Of a DNA stretch of 64,000 nucleotides, positions 35,615-44,089 are shown piece after piece (position 1 is the stretch's first letter; each line of letters begins with the position of its first letter). This DNA is from Gimesia fumaroli (GTDB taxonomy: Bacteria; Planctomycetota; Planctomycetia; Planctomycetales; Planctomycetaceae), in contig NZ_CP037452.1 of assembly GCF_007754425.1 (NCBI RefSeq), forward strand, positions 1,211,501-1,275,500. The letters run 5' to 3'. The notes beneath the pieces are model-generated. The model was not told the DNA's origin. It ran no database searches and worked only from the letters and a program-made list of their open reading frames with translations. Position numbers and translations under genes: made by a program.

Positions 35615-36183
35615 AGAAGTGAATCCTCACTTTTTATTTATGACAGAAAACCGGTTTCTTTCTGATGGAAACAGTTCCATCCCCGTGTATGCCGGGATAC
35701 CACAGAACCACAGGTACTTACTGATCCCCACAGCCTGCAGGCGATCCTGGTACGCCAACAATTTTCACTTTGTAAAGAAAAATACTGAGACTGAGCTGTT
35801 CAAATCCGCAATAATTTTCTGACAGGTTTGCTTGCGCGGGGTGGGAGGCATTACTGCCTGATTACTTAAGTAATTCTGGCAATGCCCAGACGTTCTGACA
35901 ACCAGCGTTTCCCTTAAGAGAACCTTTTCTCACAAGCAGGAAGGTCAATATGGTGATGGTCCCAATCGCGGGAATCGCACACGGAATATGGTATTTTCTT
36001 TGTCCCCTTTTTTCAATCGGTACAGCCTGTTGTTTCCTTATGAACCCGAGTAAACTGGCTAAACAGGCCGTTCCGCTATGAATTTTTGATTTGATGGTGG
36101 CCTGGCTTTGACTTCTCGTCAGGCATTTGATCTTTCAATCGATCCCCCGTGTTCCGCACGTCTGTGCAAGTGAATGGGCTTGA
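35615..36183. other. Gene-less stretch between divergent cox operon and DUF4392 gene
   Basis: No sure gene. A 43-codon frame at 35950-36081 has a good Shine-Dalgarno (GGAAGG, 6 bases before ATG) and encodes a hydrophobic peptide; it may be real but has no known relative to me. The promoter of the cox operon should lie here on the minus strand; I could not identify it with confidence. Confidence 0.35.
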
Positions 36184-37191
36184 ATGGACAACTCAGAGAT
36201 AGACATCATTCGTGAATTTGATCGCCTGATTCGTCGCGATCCAGGTAAACGGGGGCTGATTGACTCAGAAGTTCAGTTCGGGCCTCTCTGTCAGGATCAT
36301 TTACTGAATGCCACCCGGGCATTGGTACAAAACTCTTCACAAGTCGTGATTACAACAGGTTTTTACGTTCCTTCAGCTGACATTCCCGCGGCAGAAACCG
36401 ATGGCCCGCCAGGGGCTGTTTTACTGGCGCTGGTTTTGGAAGCCTGTGGAATCAATACATCAGTTGTTACCGATGAGTTGTGTGCACCCGTCGTGTCTGC
36501 TGCTGTGGACGCCTATTCTTATCCCAAGTCGCAGTTAAACGTGCTGCAGACCGATGAGGAAAATTGGGTGGAGTTATTTTTTGGTCGACAAAATGTCAGC
36601 CATTTAATTTCGGTCGAACGTGTCGGGCCAAGTCATACGCCGGACACCTGGGCCGGTCAGCAGAAGGCTCCCGGCACCGAGCAAGGCGATTTTCATACGA
36701 AGGTCCCTCAGGACCATTTTGACTGTTGTCATAATATGCGAGGCGAAATCATCGATGCATTCACGGCTCCCTTGCATCAATTATTTGAGCGATTGCCAGA
36801 TTTTTTTCCGGAAGCGCAGACAATTGGCGTGGGGGATGGGGGCAATGAAATCGGAATGGGGGCGATTTCCTGGGAAGAACTGGACCGCCGGATTGCCTCC
36901 GATCATTCGGGATTGATTCCCTGCCGGATCGCAACTGACTGGAATATTGTCGCAGGAACCAGCAACTGGGGGGCATCGGCGCTGGCGGCAGCGGTTGCTC
37001 TTCAGAAAAAAGAAACGGGGATTCTGTTCGAGTGGCAGAGAGACGAACAGCAAACTGTTCTGGAAGCGATGGTCAGCCAGGCCAACGCCGTCGACGGAGT
37101 GACGAAACAGCGGGAGCCGACCGTTGATGGGCTTCCTTTTCTGACTTATATGCAGCCCTGGGAGGGAATCCTCCAGATTCTGGCCCGCTAA
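36184..37191 (+). CDS. DUF4392 (D-glutamate cyclase-like) protein
   Basis: The 335-residue protein matches the DUF4392 family, whose vertebrate member (DGLUCY) is a D-glutamate cyclase converting D-glutamate to 5-oxo-D-proline. Landmarks are TGFYVPSADIPAAETDGPPGA (residues 59-78 and on), LISVERVGPS, NMRGEIIDAFTAP and IGVGDGGNEIGMGAI (about 213-227), with ATDWNIVAGTSNWGA near 250. Cytosolic, no signal peptide. D-glutamate turnover in the bacterium is inferred by family only. Single gene, followed after 160 bases by a peptidase. Confidence 0.82.
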   Translation: MDNSEIDIIREFDRLIRRDPGKRGLIDSEVQFGPLCQDHLLNATRALVQNSSQVVITTGFYVPSADIPAAETDGPPGAVLLALVLEACGINTSVVTDELCAPVVSAAVDAYSYPKSQLNVLQTDEENWVELFFGRQNVSHLISVERVGPSHTPDTWAGQQKAPGTEQGDFHTKVPQDHFDCCHNMRGEIIDAFTAPLHQLFERLPDFFPEAQTIGVGDGGNEIGMGAISWEELDRRIASDHSGLIPCRIATDWNIVAGTSNWGASALAAAVALQKKETGILFEWQRDEQQTVLEAMVSQANAVDGVTKQREPTVDGLPFLTYMQPWEGILQILAR

Positions 37192-37352
37192 ATGCGGTTT
37201 CCTGGCGTAAGACATCAGGAGGAAAGTCGATCTGGCGAGGGGAAATCACTTGCAATGTACGGTATGAAACCGGTTAGAATGGGCCTGTGATGATGATATT
37301 GGTTTCTCTGCTCGCATTTCCTGACGCGTGATTATAAAGAAAACGGACCGTG

Positions 37353-39758
37353 ATGAACTTCATGAAAACGAATTGCCGGACCCTTGTTCAAGGGACTCCT
37401 TTTACCAGTTTGCTGTGTTGGGTACTGTTGCTGACATCGGGATCTCTCGTGTATGGCCAGGCTGTGAGCAACGGGAAATTCAAGCAGGAAGATAAATTCC
37501 GGCAGTTAGACGAAGTACTGCCAACGCCGAACGGATTTCGAAATGCCTCTGGTGCGCCGGGAGAAAAATACTGGCAGCAGCAGGCCGACTATGAAATTGA
37601 TGTCGAGCTGGATGACAAGCTGCAGAAAATTATCGGCTCGGAGAAAATTACCTATACCAACCGCTCCCCCGATACTTTGAGCTATCTCTGGCTGCAGCTG
37701 GACACCAATATTCTCTCATTTGATTCGGACGCGCATCTGACCGGCACCAGTTCGCCGCTGGGTAAAGTCGGATATAAATCGATGAAGCAGTTACTCGCGA
37801 AAGAATCCTTTGATGGCAGTATGAAAATCGAAGCGGTTCGCGATGCGAAAGGGGAACCGCTGCCTTACGCCGTGATCAAAACAATGATGCGGATTGATCT
37901 GCCACGTCCCTTAGCCAGTGGAGAAAGTACTCAGTTTTCGGTTAGCTGGAGTTATCTGATTAATGACTCTCAAAGCAGGCCCGCACGCACCGGCTATGAA
38001 TACTTCAAAAAGGACAAAAACTTTCTGTATGAAATCGCCCACTGGTTTCCGCGAATGGTGGCGTATACCGATAACACGGGCTGGCAGCATAAACAGTTTC
38101 TGGGACGCGGTGAGTTCACGCTTGAGTTCGGAAATTATCTGGTGCGGATTACAGTGCCCGACGATCACATCGTGGCAGCGACAGGACTGTTGCAGAATCC
38201 GGAAAAGGTGCTGACGGCAGAACAGCAGAAGCGGCTGAAGCAGGCTGAGATGGCGAAAAAACCGATGTTTATTATCACGCCGGAAGAAGCCAAAAAGAAT
38301 GAATCGTCAAAACCGACAGGCAAAAAGACGTGGGAGTTCAAAGCCGAGAATGTCCGTGACTTTGCGTTTGCCAGTTCGCGTAAATTTATCTGGGATGCAC
38401 AAGGCCATCAACTGAAGGGAAAGAAGGACCCGGTGATGGCGATGTCGTTTTATCCCAATGAGGGTGAGCCGCTCTGGAGTAAATATTCGACGCATGCCAT
38501 CATTCATACGCTGAATGTATTTTCGAAATACACGTTTCCCTATCCGTATCCGGTGGCAATTTCCGTCAATGGCCCGGTAGGGGGAATGGAATATCCGATG
38601 ATCTGTTTCAACGGTCCCCGGCCGGAGAAGGATGGAACCTATTCGAAACGGACCAAGTATGGCTTAATTTCGGTCATCATTCACGAAGTAGGGCACAATT
38701 ACTTTCCCATGATTGTGAACAGTGACGAACGGCAGTGGACCTGGATGGATGAAGGAATTACCACATTTCTGCAGTTTCTGACCGAGCAGGAGTGGGAGCC
38801 TGATTATCCCTCACGTCGCGGCGAGCCCCGCAATATGGTCAACTATATGAAAAGCGGCTATCAGGTTCCCATCATGACTAATTCTGAGTCGATTTTGCAG
38901 TTTGGGAATAATGCTTACGGCAAGCCGGCGACGGCCTTGAATGTGCTTCGTGAAACGGTGTTGGGGCGGGAACTGTTCGATTATGCGTTCAAGGAATATA
39001 CGCGGCGATGGATGTTTAAACGCCCGACGCCGGCTGACTTTTTCCGCACGATGGAAGACGCTTCCGGCGTAGACCTGGACTGGTTCTGGCGTGGCTGGTT
39101 CTATACGACCGACCATACTGATATTGCGGTCGAGAATGTTCGGCAGTACCTGCTGGAAACCGGTGACCCTTACGTCGATAAAGTGCGGCGGAAAAAGAAA
39201 CGCGATGAAGAACCGGAGTCACTCTCCAAGATTCGCAACAAAAAACTTCCCAAGCGAACCGATCAGTTCCCGGAATTGAAAGATTTCTATAATGAATACG
39301 ACGATCTGGATGTGACTGACGCCGATCGAAAAAAATTCGAAGCGCATCTCAAGCAGTTAGATGCAGATGAAAAGAAACTGCTGGAGACGCAACACTATTT
39401 TTATCTGGTCGATTTGAAAAATTATGGCGGACTGGTGATGCCGGTGATTTTGAAGCTGACGTTTGATGATGACACGACGCAGATGCTGCGGATCCCGGCA
39501 GAAATCTGGCGTTTGAATAATCAGAGTGTGTCCAAATTGATTTTAACGGAAAAACCTCTCAAGAGCCTGACGCTTGATCCGCATCGGGAAACCGCCGATA
39601 CGCAGCTTTCCAACAATGAGTTTCCACGGACAATTGGCAAATCTTTTTTCCAATTGGAAAAATCGAAAAAGTCAAAGAACGAAATGCAGAAACAGCAAAA
39701 GGAAAAAGGAAAGAGCAAGGCATCAGAGGGCGAAGAGAAGCAGCAGGACAAAAAGTAG
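37353..39758 (+). CDS. Secreted M1-family (gluzincin) metallopeptidase
   Basis: An 801-residue exported protein: a signal peptide with TM-like core (about 18-36) ends near VYGQA. The zinc site is H444-E445-V-G-H448 with E467 nineteen residues later (WMDEGITTF), the HExxH-(18)-E arrangement of M1 aminopeptidases. An upstream GGMEYP (about 413) replaces the canonical GAMEN exopeptidase motif. N-terminal beta domain about 55-290; C-terminal region ends in a Lys/Glu/Gln-rich tail (about 765-801). Likely degrades peptides in the periplasm. Start ATG at 37353; the preceding GTG is in frame. Confidence 0.88.
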   Translation: MNFMKTNCRTLVQGTPFTSLLCWVLLLTSGSLVYGQAVSNGKFKQEDKFRQLDEVLPTPNGFRNASGAPGEKYWQQQADYEIDVELDDKLQKIIGSEKITYTNRSPDTLSYLWLQLDTNILSFDSDAHLTGTSSPLGKVGYKSMKQLLAKESFDGSMKIEAVRDAKGEPLPYAVIKTMMRIDLPRPLASGESTQFSVSWSYLINDSQSRPARTGYEYFKKDKNFLYEIAHWFPRMVAYTDNTGWQHKQFLGRGEFTLEFGNYLVRITVPDDHIVAATGLLQNPEKVLTAEQQKRLKQAEMAKKPMFIITPEEAKKNESSKPTGKKTWEFKAENVRDFAFASSRKFIWDAQGHQLKGKKDPVMAMSFYPNEGEPLWSKYSTHAIIHTLNVFSKYTFPYPYPVAISVNGPVGGMEYPMICFNGPRPEKDGTYSKRTKYGLISVIIHEVGHNYFPMIVNSDERQWTWMDEGITTFLQFLTEQEWEPDYPSRRGEPRNMVNYMKSGYQVPIMTNSESILQFGNNAYGKPATALNVLRETVLGRELFDYAFKEYTRRWMFKRPTPADFFRTMEDASGVDLDWFWRGWFYTTDHTDIAVENVRQYLLETGDPYVDKVRRKKKRDEEPESLSKIRNKKLPKRTDQFPELKDFYNEYDDLDVTDADRKKFEAHLKQLDADEKKLLETQHYFYLVDLKNYGGLVMPVILKLTFDDDTTQMLRIPAEIWRLNNQSVSKLILTEKPLKSLTLDPHRETADTQLSNNEFPRTIGKSFFQLEKSKKSKNEMQKQQKEKGKSKASEGEEKQQDKK

Positions 39759-39774
39759 TTCTGGTTTCGTGAAC

Positions 39775-40098
39775 TCAGTCTTGGGGAAAGTGAGAGACGG
39801 ATTCAATTTTGGCGATTTCGATGGTGAAATCCCGGTACCATTTCTGCTTCCCAAGTCGTTGTGCTTCCTGATGTTCCGGGTTTTCTTTCCAGCCTCGGAT
39901 TGAGGGCAAATCTTGCCAGTACGAGATGGTAATGCCTTTTCCCTCTGGTGAACGAACGGACTCCATTCTAATAAAACCCGGCTGTTGCTGGGCCAGTTCC
40001 TGCATTCGGGCTGCCATTTCTGTGTAACCTTGCTGTGTATCGGTCTGGGTTGATGTGAAAATGACCGCATAACAGGGCGTTTTACGTGTTTCTTGCAT
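39775..40098 (-). CDS. Antibiotic biosynthesis monooxygenase (ABM) domain protein
   Basis: A 107-residue ferredoxin-like protein of the ABM family. Typical are YAVIFTS at the first strand, GYTEMAARMQELAQQQPGFI, GITISYWQD and the terminal helix HQEAQRLGKQKWYRDF. Members are small cofactor-free oxygenases or heme-degrading enzymes; this one is close to the group found in many housekeeping contexts, and no antibiotic role is implied. Converges on the peptidase gene. Confidence 0.85.
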   Translation of the reverse strand: MQETRKTPCYAVIFTSTQTDTQQGYTEMAARMQELAQQQPGFIRMESVRSPEGKGITISYWQDLPSIRGWKENPEHQEAQRLGKQKWYRDFTIEIAKIESVSHFPQD

Positions 40099-40270
40099 GG
40101 CGGGAGTCTAGCTTTTCGATCGAGGGGGAAGTGGTCAAGTTTGATTGAAGGCCGTTTCTGGAAGATGGGCTCACCGATTTTTAGGCTTGCTACAAATTCT
40201 GGTTTCATAAATAATTTACCTAAGACGCAAACTCGATTCGATTGTATTTTTCATAAGGGAGGAAGCTCAC

Positions 40271-40426
40271 GTGACGGGGTATACGGTCCACACAGGTTCG
40301 ACAGAAGATTTCTCGAAGGGATGGGACCAAATCTTTGGTGACAAGGCCGTCAAGAAAGAGAAAAAAAAGAAGAAAACCAAGAAAAAAACAACCGCTAAAA
40401 AGGATTCGAAAAAGAAAAAGAAATGA
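40271..40426 (+). CDS. Tiny Lys-rich basic protein (51 aa)
   Basis: A GTG start at 40271 with GGGAGG 8 bases before opens a 51-residue frame. Residues 1-26 read MTGYTVHTGSTEDFSKGWD and then QIFGDK; the rest is a Lys/Thr/Ala tail with 20 or more lysines. The tail resembles nucleic-acid-binding tails of histone H1-like proteins. I recall similar tiny proteins in other planctomycetes with the same YTVHTGST opening, but cannot check. It lies between an ABM gene and an acidic small protein. Function unknown. Confidence 0.65.
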   Translation: MTGYTVHTGSTEDFSKGWDQIFGDKAVKKEKKKKKTKKKTTAKKDSKKKKK

Positions 40427-40622
40427 TGATGCATTTCGCTTCTTTTCCGACAGAGTCAGTTGAAAAATTGAACCGTGAGGCGAATCACGGATTTTTGGAA
40501 TTCGTTGATTTGTCTGGTAATTTTTGCACAGGGCAGTGCTAATGCTTTAAGCCTGGAAGACCGATAAATACATTCGTGCTTTTCCTGCTTATTGTATTCT
40601 ATCACAGGACATGGAGGTAACG

Positions 40623-40856
40623 ATGTCAGAAGAAAACGAAGAGCAATTCGAAGAAATCACCAGTGAAGAAGTTGACCGTGTTGTCGCACAACTGGAAACA
40701 TTAATCGAATCTACAGACAGCGAAAATATTCGTTCTTATCTGGAAGAAGCGATGAACGAGATTTACTATCTCGTTTATGAAGAAGAAGAAGAAGAACTTG
40801 ATTCCGAAGTGGAAGCCTGCGGCGAAGAAGACGAAGATCTCTCAGAAGCTGCCTGA
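40623..40856 (+). CDS. Small acidic protein (77 aa)
   Basis: A 77-residue, strongly acidic protein (Glu/Asp about 40 percent), starting MSEENEEQFEE. The middle (about 15-55) is predicted helical with SEEVDRVVAQLETLIE and IRSYLEEAMNEIYYLVYEE; the end is almost all Glu, Asp and Ser with one Cys. ATG 40623 has GGAGG at 40615-40619, so the start is firm. A terminator follows. Its opposite charge to the Lys-rich protein 200 bases upstream is noted but may be chance. Function unknown. Confidence 0.75.
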   Translation: MSEENEEQFEEITSEEVDRVVAQLETLIESTDSENIRSYLEEAMNEIYYLVYEEEEEELDSEVEACGEEDEDLSEAA

Positions 40857-40901
40857 TTCCGTTTGACGATTCAATGATTGCTGCGCAAACCAGCAAAACG
40901 T

Positions 40902-40940
40902 AAGGCCACTTCCTATTGTTCACAGGAAGTGGCCTTTTTT
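40902..40940 (+). terminator. Rho-independent terminator
   Basis: A 13-bp perfect stem AAGGCCACTTCCT/AGGAAGTGGCCTT with a 9-base loop, followed by T. It lies 45 bases after the acidic-protein gene and 30 bases before the end of the convergent lipoprotein gene; with A-rich bases on its left it may serve both. Confidence 0.92.
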
Positions 40941-40969
40941 CGTTCTTACTTACTCAGTGGGCTCAACGT

Positions 40970-42217
40970 TTACTTTTTAAGTTCCACGGTAATCGAGCGG
41001 GTTTTGGGATCGACCTTGGTGGCCTTACCAAATTTGATTTTCTTGGCAAAGCCTTCGACGTCTGCGACAGGAGAGATCTGGAAGATCGTGGTTTCTCCTT
41101 CAACGGTCGGAACAACATTGATGTTGTCAGAATCGTCGGCGGATTGCAGGAGTTCCTCAATAATCGGGTCTTGCTCTGCATTCGACAGCTTTTTGGCGAT
41201 CACGATGGTCACCATTGTGTTCGGGTCAGCAGGTTTGCTGTCCCCGAGACTGGGACCGCCGGGACCGCCCATCATTGGCTGACCACCTAACTGCATCATC
41301 ATCATCGGGGCAAGCATGGCGACCGGTGCGAGGATCGGAGAAAGCTTTTTGTTAAATTCTTCCTCGGTTTTCGCGCTTTCCAGTTGAGCCAGAACATCAT
41401 TGGTCTTCTTGAGTCCCGCCAGTGTCTGTTCTTTCTGAGCGGTTACTTTTTCCGGTGTGAGTTCGGCCAATTTCTTGTGGGCGTCTTCCATCTGGGATTG
41501 CCATTTGTCTGCCAGATTTTTAGGAATCCACTTTTCTTCGACCTTGACCATGACCTGTTCTTTCGGCTCTTCGCCAGGCGCTTCGATTTTAATTGTCGCG
41601 GTATCGCCTTCGGTGGAAACAACGCTGACTTTGGTCTGTTTCATCTTTTCGGAGAGACTCATTTCCCCTTCTTTTACAGGGATCAGGTCCGAGAAAACAA
41701 CCACATCTTTTGCTACCTGATTACCGGTGGTAGAGAGAAACTTTCCGCCATCAAAGCTTTTCAGTTTATCCAGGCTGGAAATGTCGCTGTTGACGATTCC
41801 AGACAGGATGTTGACGGTGGGAGCCCAGTATTGCTCGACTTTCTCCTGGGGTACAGGCAGCCCCTGGATCATGGGGTTTTTGAGAATGTATTCTTTTTTG
41901 TCTTTCAGCAGCTTGGTCAGACGCTGGCCTGTTTGAAACGTGCCGTTATACATTTCCGGATCCATTTTTGTGGAAAACTCATGTACCAGGCCATTCACAT
42001 CTTTCTGATAGGTGCCAGGTAGGAAATTCCAGACGGCTTGCATCTCCTGGTTATTAACGCCGTCGATCAATGCCTGCATTGATTCTGCCGGCCCCAATGG
42101 TTTGGCGGGCTGTCCTGCTTCTTGTGCGCCTTGTTCTGCCGGTTTTCCACAGCCAGTCAGTAACGGAAAGGTAAAGGCCAGAGCCAGCAGGGTGAGAAAT
42201 GAGAGTGATTTCTTCAT
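40970..42217 (-). CDS. Hypothetical lipoprotein
   Basis: A 415-residue protein with a lipoprotein signal (MKKSLSFLTLLALAF, lipobox LLTGC, Cys about residue 23). The mature part has a Gly/Met/Pro segment (about 315-340) that separates a long helical region (60-310) from a C-terminal alpha/beta part (NTMVTIVIAKKLS onward). I recognise no family; GPAESMQALIDGVNNQEMQAVW near the start resembles proteins of about this size common in Gimesia-type genomes. The ATG at 42217 is chosen over an upstream in-frame ATG because the signal peptide starts there. Confidence 0.75.
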   Translation of the reverse strand: MKKSLSFLTLLALAFTFPLLTGCGKPAEQGAQEAGQPAKPLGPAESMQALIDGVNNQEMQAVWNFLPGTYQKDVNGLVHEFSTKMDPEMYNGTFQTGQRLTKLLKDKKEYILKNPMIQGLPVPQEKVEQYWAPTVNILSGIVNSDISSLDKLKSFDGGKFLSTTGNQVAKDVVVFSDLIPVKEGEMSLSEKMKQTKVSVVSTEGDTATIKIEAPGEEPKEQVMVKVEEKWIPKNLADKWQSQMEDAHKKLAELTPEKVTAQKEQTLAGLKKTNDVLAQLESAKTEEEFNKKLSPILAPVAMLAPMMMMQLGGQPMMGGPGGPSLGDSKPADPNTMVTIVIAKKLSNAEQDPIIEELLQSADDSDNINVVPTVEGETTIFQISPVADVEGFAKKIKFGKATKVDPKTRSITVELKK

Positions 42218-42832
42218 CAGAGTTCCTTTAGTTCGAGTGAAAGACAAAGACGGGATGTGAACAGGACCAACTGTATTCATTTGCAGTAGCAGACGTTGAT
42301 CTTAACTTTGCATGGGCGAGTTGAGTAGGTTTGCGAATCGTTTTGTCTTTTCAGATTTCTAAATTGGTGTTTGTACATAAACTGAGTCCGATGTTTGAGA
42401 TTCCTGTATTTTTCGCTGCTGTATTTCGACTCAGTTTATGACAAGCATAGTTCAAAAACAGAATTGAGCCCGCGCTTCCTGTGTACTATTAGCAAATTTA
42501 ATACAGCCAACGTGTAAAATTAGTGATAGGATTAAAGAAAGTGCTCAGGGAAGGCTGTTTTTCCTCATTATTCACATCAGGTGATTCCAGATCGTTCCAA
42601 GGCTCGGGTTATTTTGGTCTGGCGTTTCAGAGAGTGGTGTCTGTGTAAGTATCTAATAATGTTGATCTTGCGTAAATCAGTATTCTCGTAAGGTTTACAG
42701 GGGGCGATTTTCAATCTGGCGTGCGCTTGACTTCCTGCGCCTTTGATCCCTACACTGTGCGGTATTCGAATTTGAAATACTTCAAACCGGCTATTATTAG
42801 TTTTCCTTATAAATAGGGCAGGTTTCACTTCC
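42218..42832. other. Gene-less stretch upstream of lysR
   Basis: No gene is seen in these 615 bases between divergent genes. They contain the strong inverted repeat at 42371-42444 and a possible promoter for the LysR gene: TTGACT at 42727-42732 and TACACT at 42751-42756, 18 bases apart. Confidence 0.45.
42371..42444. repeat. Strong inverted repeat (17-bp arms)
   Basis: CATAAACTGAGTC (42376-42388) is the exact reverse complement of GACTCAGTTTATG (42428-42440). TTGT (42371-42374) and ACAA (42441-42444) extend the pairing past one bulged A. The loop is 39 bases. No T-run follows on either strand, so it is not a standard terminator, and it lies between two divergent genes. Confidence 0.85.
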
Positions 42833-43822
42833 ATGCATCTGCGTAATGCCGAGCTTTTCTGTGATGTCGTCGTGCAAGGCAGCTTTTCCAAAGCTGCTGA
42901 GGTTCGTCGTGTATCCCAGTCGGCAGCCAGTCAGGCCGTGCATGCACTGGAAAAGCGACTGGGGGCGCAACTGATTGACCGTTCCAAGCGTCCATTTGAA
43001 CTGACACCGGCCGGTGCGATTTATTTTGATGGTTGCCAGCAGTTATTAAGGTCGTTCGAACAGGTTGAAGAGCGCGTACGACAGGCTGTCGGTCAAACCA
43101 AAAGCCGAGTGAGGATCGCTGCGATTTACTCAGTCGGATTAGCACAAATGCACGATTATGTAGAGCATTTTCAGTTTCTTTATCCGGATGTCATGATTAC
43201 ATTAGATTACCTGCATCCGGATGAAGTCTACCAGCGGGTTTGCGAAAACCAGGCCGAACTGGGTTTAGTCTCCTTTCCGAAGGAGGACAAAGATCTCACC
43301 AGCATTTTGTGGCAGGAACAGCCGATGGTTTTGGTGGTTCCTCCCAGTCATGAGCTGGCAGATCGGGGACAGTGTCCGGTCAGCGCCATTGAAGATGAGC
43401 CCTTTGTGGCATTCACATCAGAACTAGTCGTTCGACAAAAGATAGATCGCTGGTTACGAAAAGCTGGTGTTCACGTTCAGTTGATTCATGAGTTTGATAA
43501 TATTGAAAACATTAAACGTGCCGTGGAAGCAGAAGCCGGCATTGCGATTCTGCCTTTGCCTACGGTGACGAAAGAAGTTCAGGATCAATCACTGAAAGTA
43601 GTGCACCTGGAAGAAGTCGAATGGTTTCGCCCGATTGGAATCATTCAAAGAAAACAGAAATCGACGCCCGATGTGGTATCGAAGTTCATAGAAGTCTTGC
43701 ATGAAGACCCCGCGAATTTCTCTCACGCTCGCAGAGAATCGGCTGAGGTGAATGCATCGGACGGAGAGAAATCTTCGAACCGGGATGCGTTTTCATTCGG
43801 TCCTTTGATAGCGCGAGAGTAA
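42833..43822 (+). CDS. LysR-family transcriptional regulator
   Basis: A 329-residue regulator with an N-terminal winged helix-turn-helix (GSFSKAAEVRRVSQSAASQAVHALEKRL, about 16-43) and a LysR substrate-binding domain (about 88-300) that binds a small co-inducer. The last 30 residues are an extra hydrophilic tail. It precedes gltBD on the same strand by 267 bases; in Bacillus the LysR protein GltC activates glutamate synthase, so a similar role is plausible here, but CysB/Cbl-type functions are not excluded. Inverted repeats lie on both sides of the gene. Confidence 0.9.
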   Translation: MHLRNAELFCDVVVQGSFSKAAEVRRVSQSAASQAVHALEKRLGAQLIDRSKRPFELTPAGAIYFDGCQQLLRSFEQVEERVRQAVGQTKSRVRIAAIYSVGLAQMHDYVEHFQFLYPDVMITLDYLHPDEVYQRVCENQAELGLVSFPKEDKDLTSILWQEQPMVLVVPPSHELADRGQCPVSAIEDEPFVAFTSELVVRQKIDRWLRKAGVHVQLIHEFDNIENIKRAVEAEAGIAILPLPTVTKEVQDQSLKVVHLEEVEWFRPIGIIQRKQKSTPDVVSKFIEVLHEDPANFSHARRESAEVNASDGEKSSNRDAFSFGPLIARE

Positions 43823-43869
43823 ATCGGTTGTTTCTCTGCAGGTATTTTTTCTTGGTCGGATGGATCCAG

Positions 43870-43919
43870 CGATTCTGAGTCAGGAGAAGACTCTCCAGTG
43901 AAGCGACTCAGAAGAATCG
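43870..43919. promoter_or_regulatory. Nested inverted repeat upstream of gltB
   Basis: CGATTCTGAGTC (43870-43881) pairs with GACTCAG-AAG-AATCG (43905-43919, 3 unpaired bases), and inside it GGAGA (43883-43887) pairs with TCTCC (43892-43896). The core CTGAGTC/GACTCAG is the same as in the 42371-42444 repeat. It may be an operator or RNA structure in the gltB leader; there is no T-run. Confidence 0.6.
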
Positions 43920-44089
43920 ATAGTAGATCTTTGACAGAAAACGTTCCGGTGAACGCCGGTAAGAGTCAGGCCTTTGTCTCTCCAGGACAGGGTGCCAACA
44001 GGAAAACAAGAGTGCGACGTCTGTTCGCGATAACAGGATGCCAGACTGGCATCGATTTAGTTAAACATTAGTTTGAATGGTGAAGTAAG

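Noticed and set aside
42371-42444. Inverted repeat as a rho-independent terminator
   Set aside because: Neither side has a T-run and both neighbouring genes are transcribed away from it.
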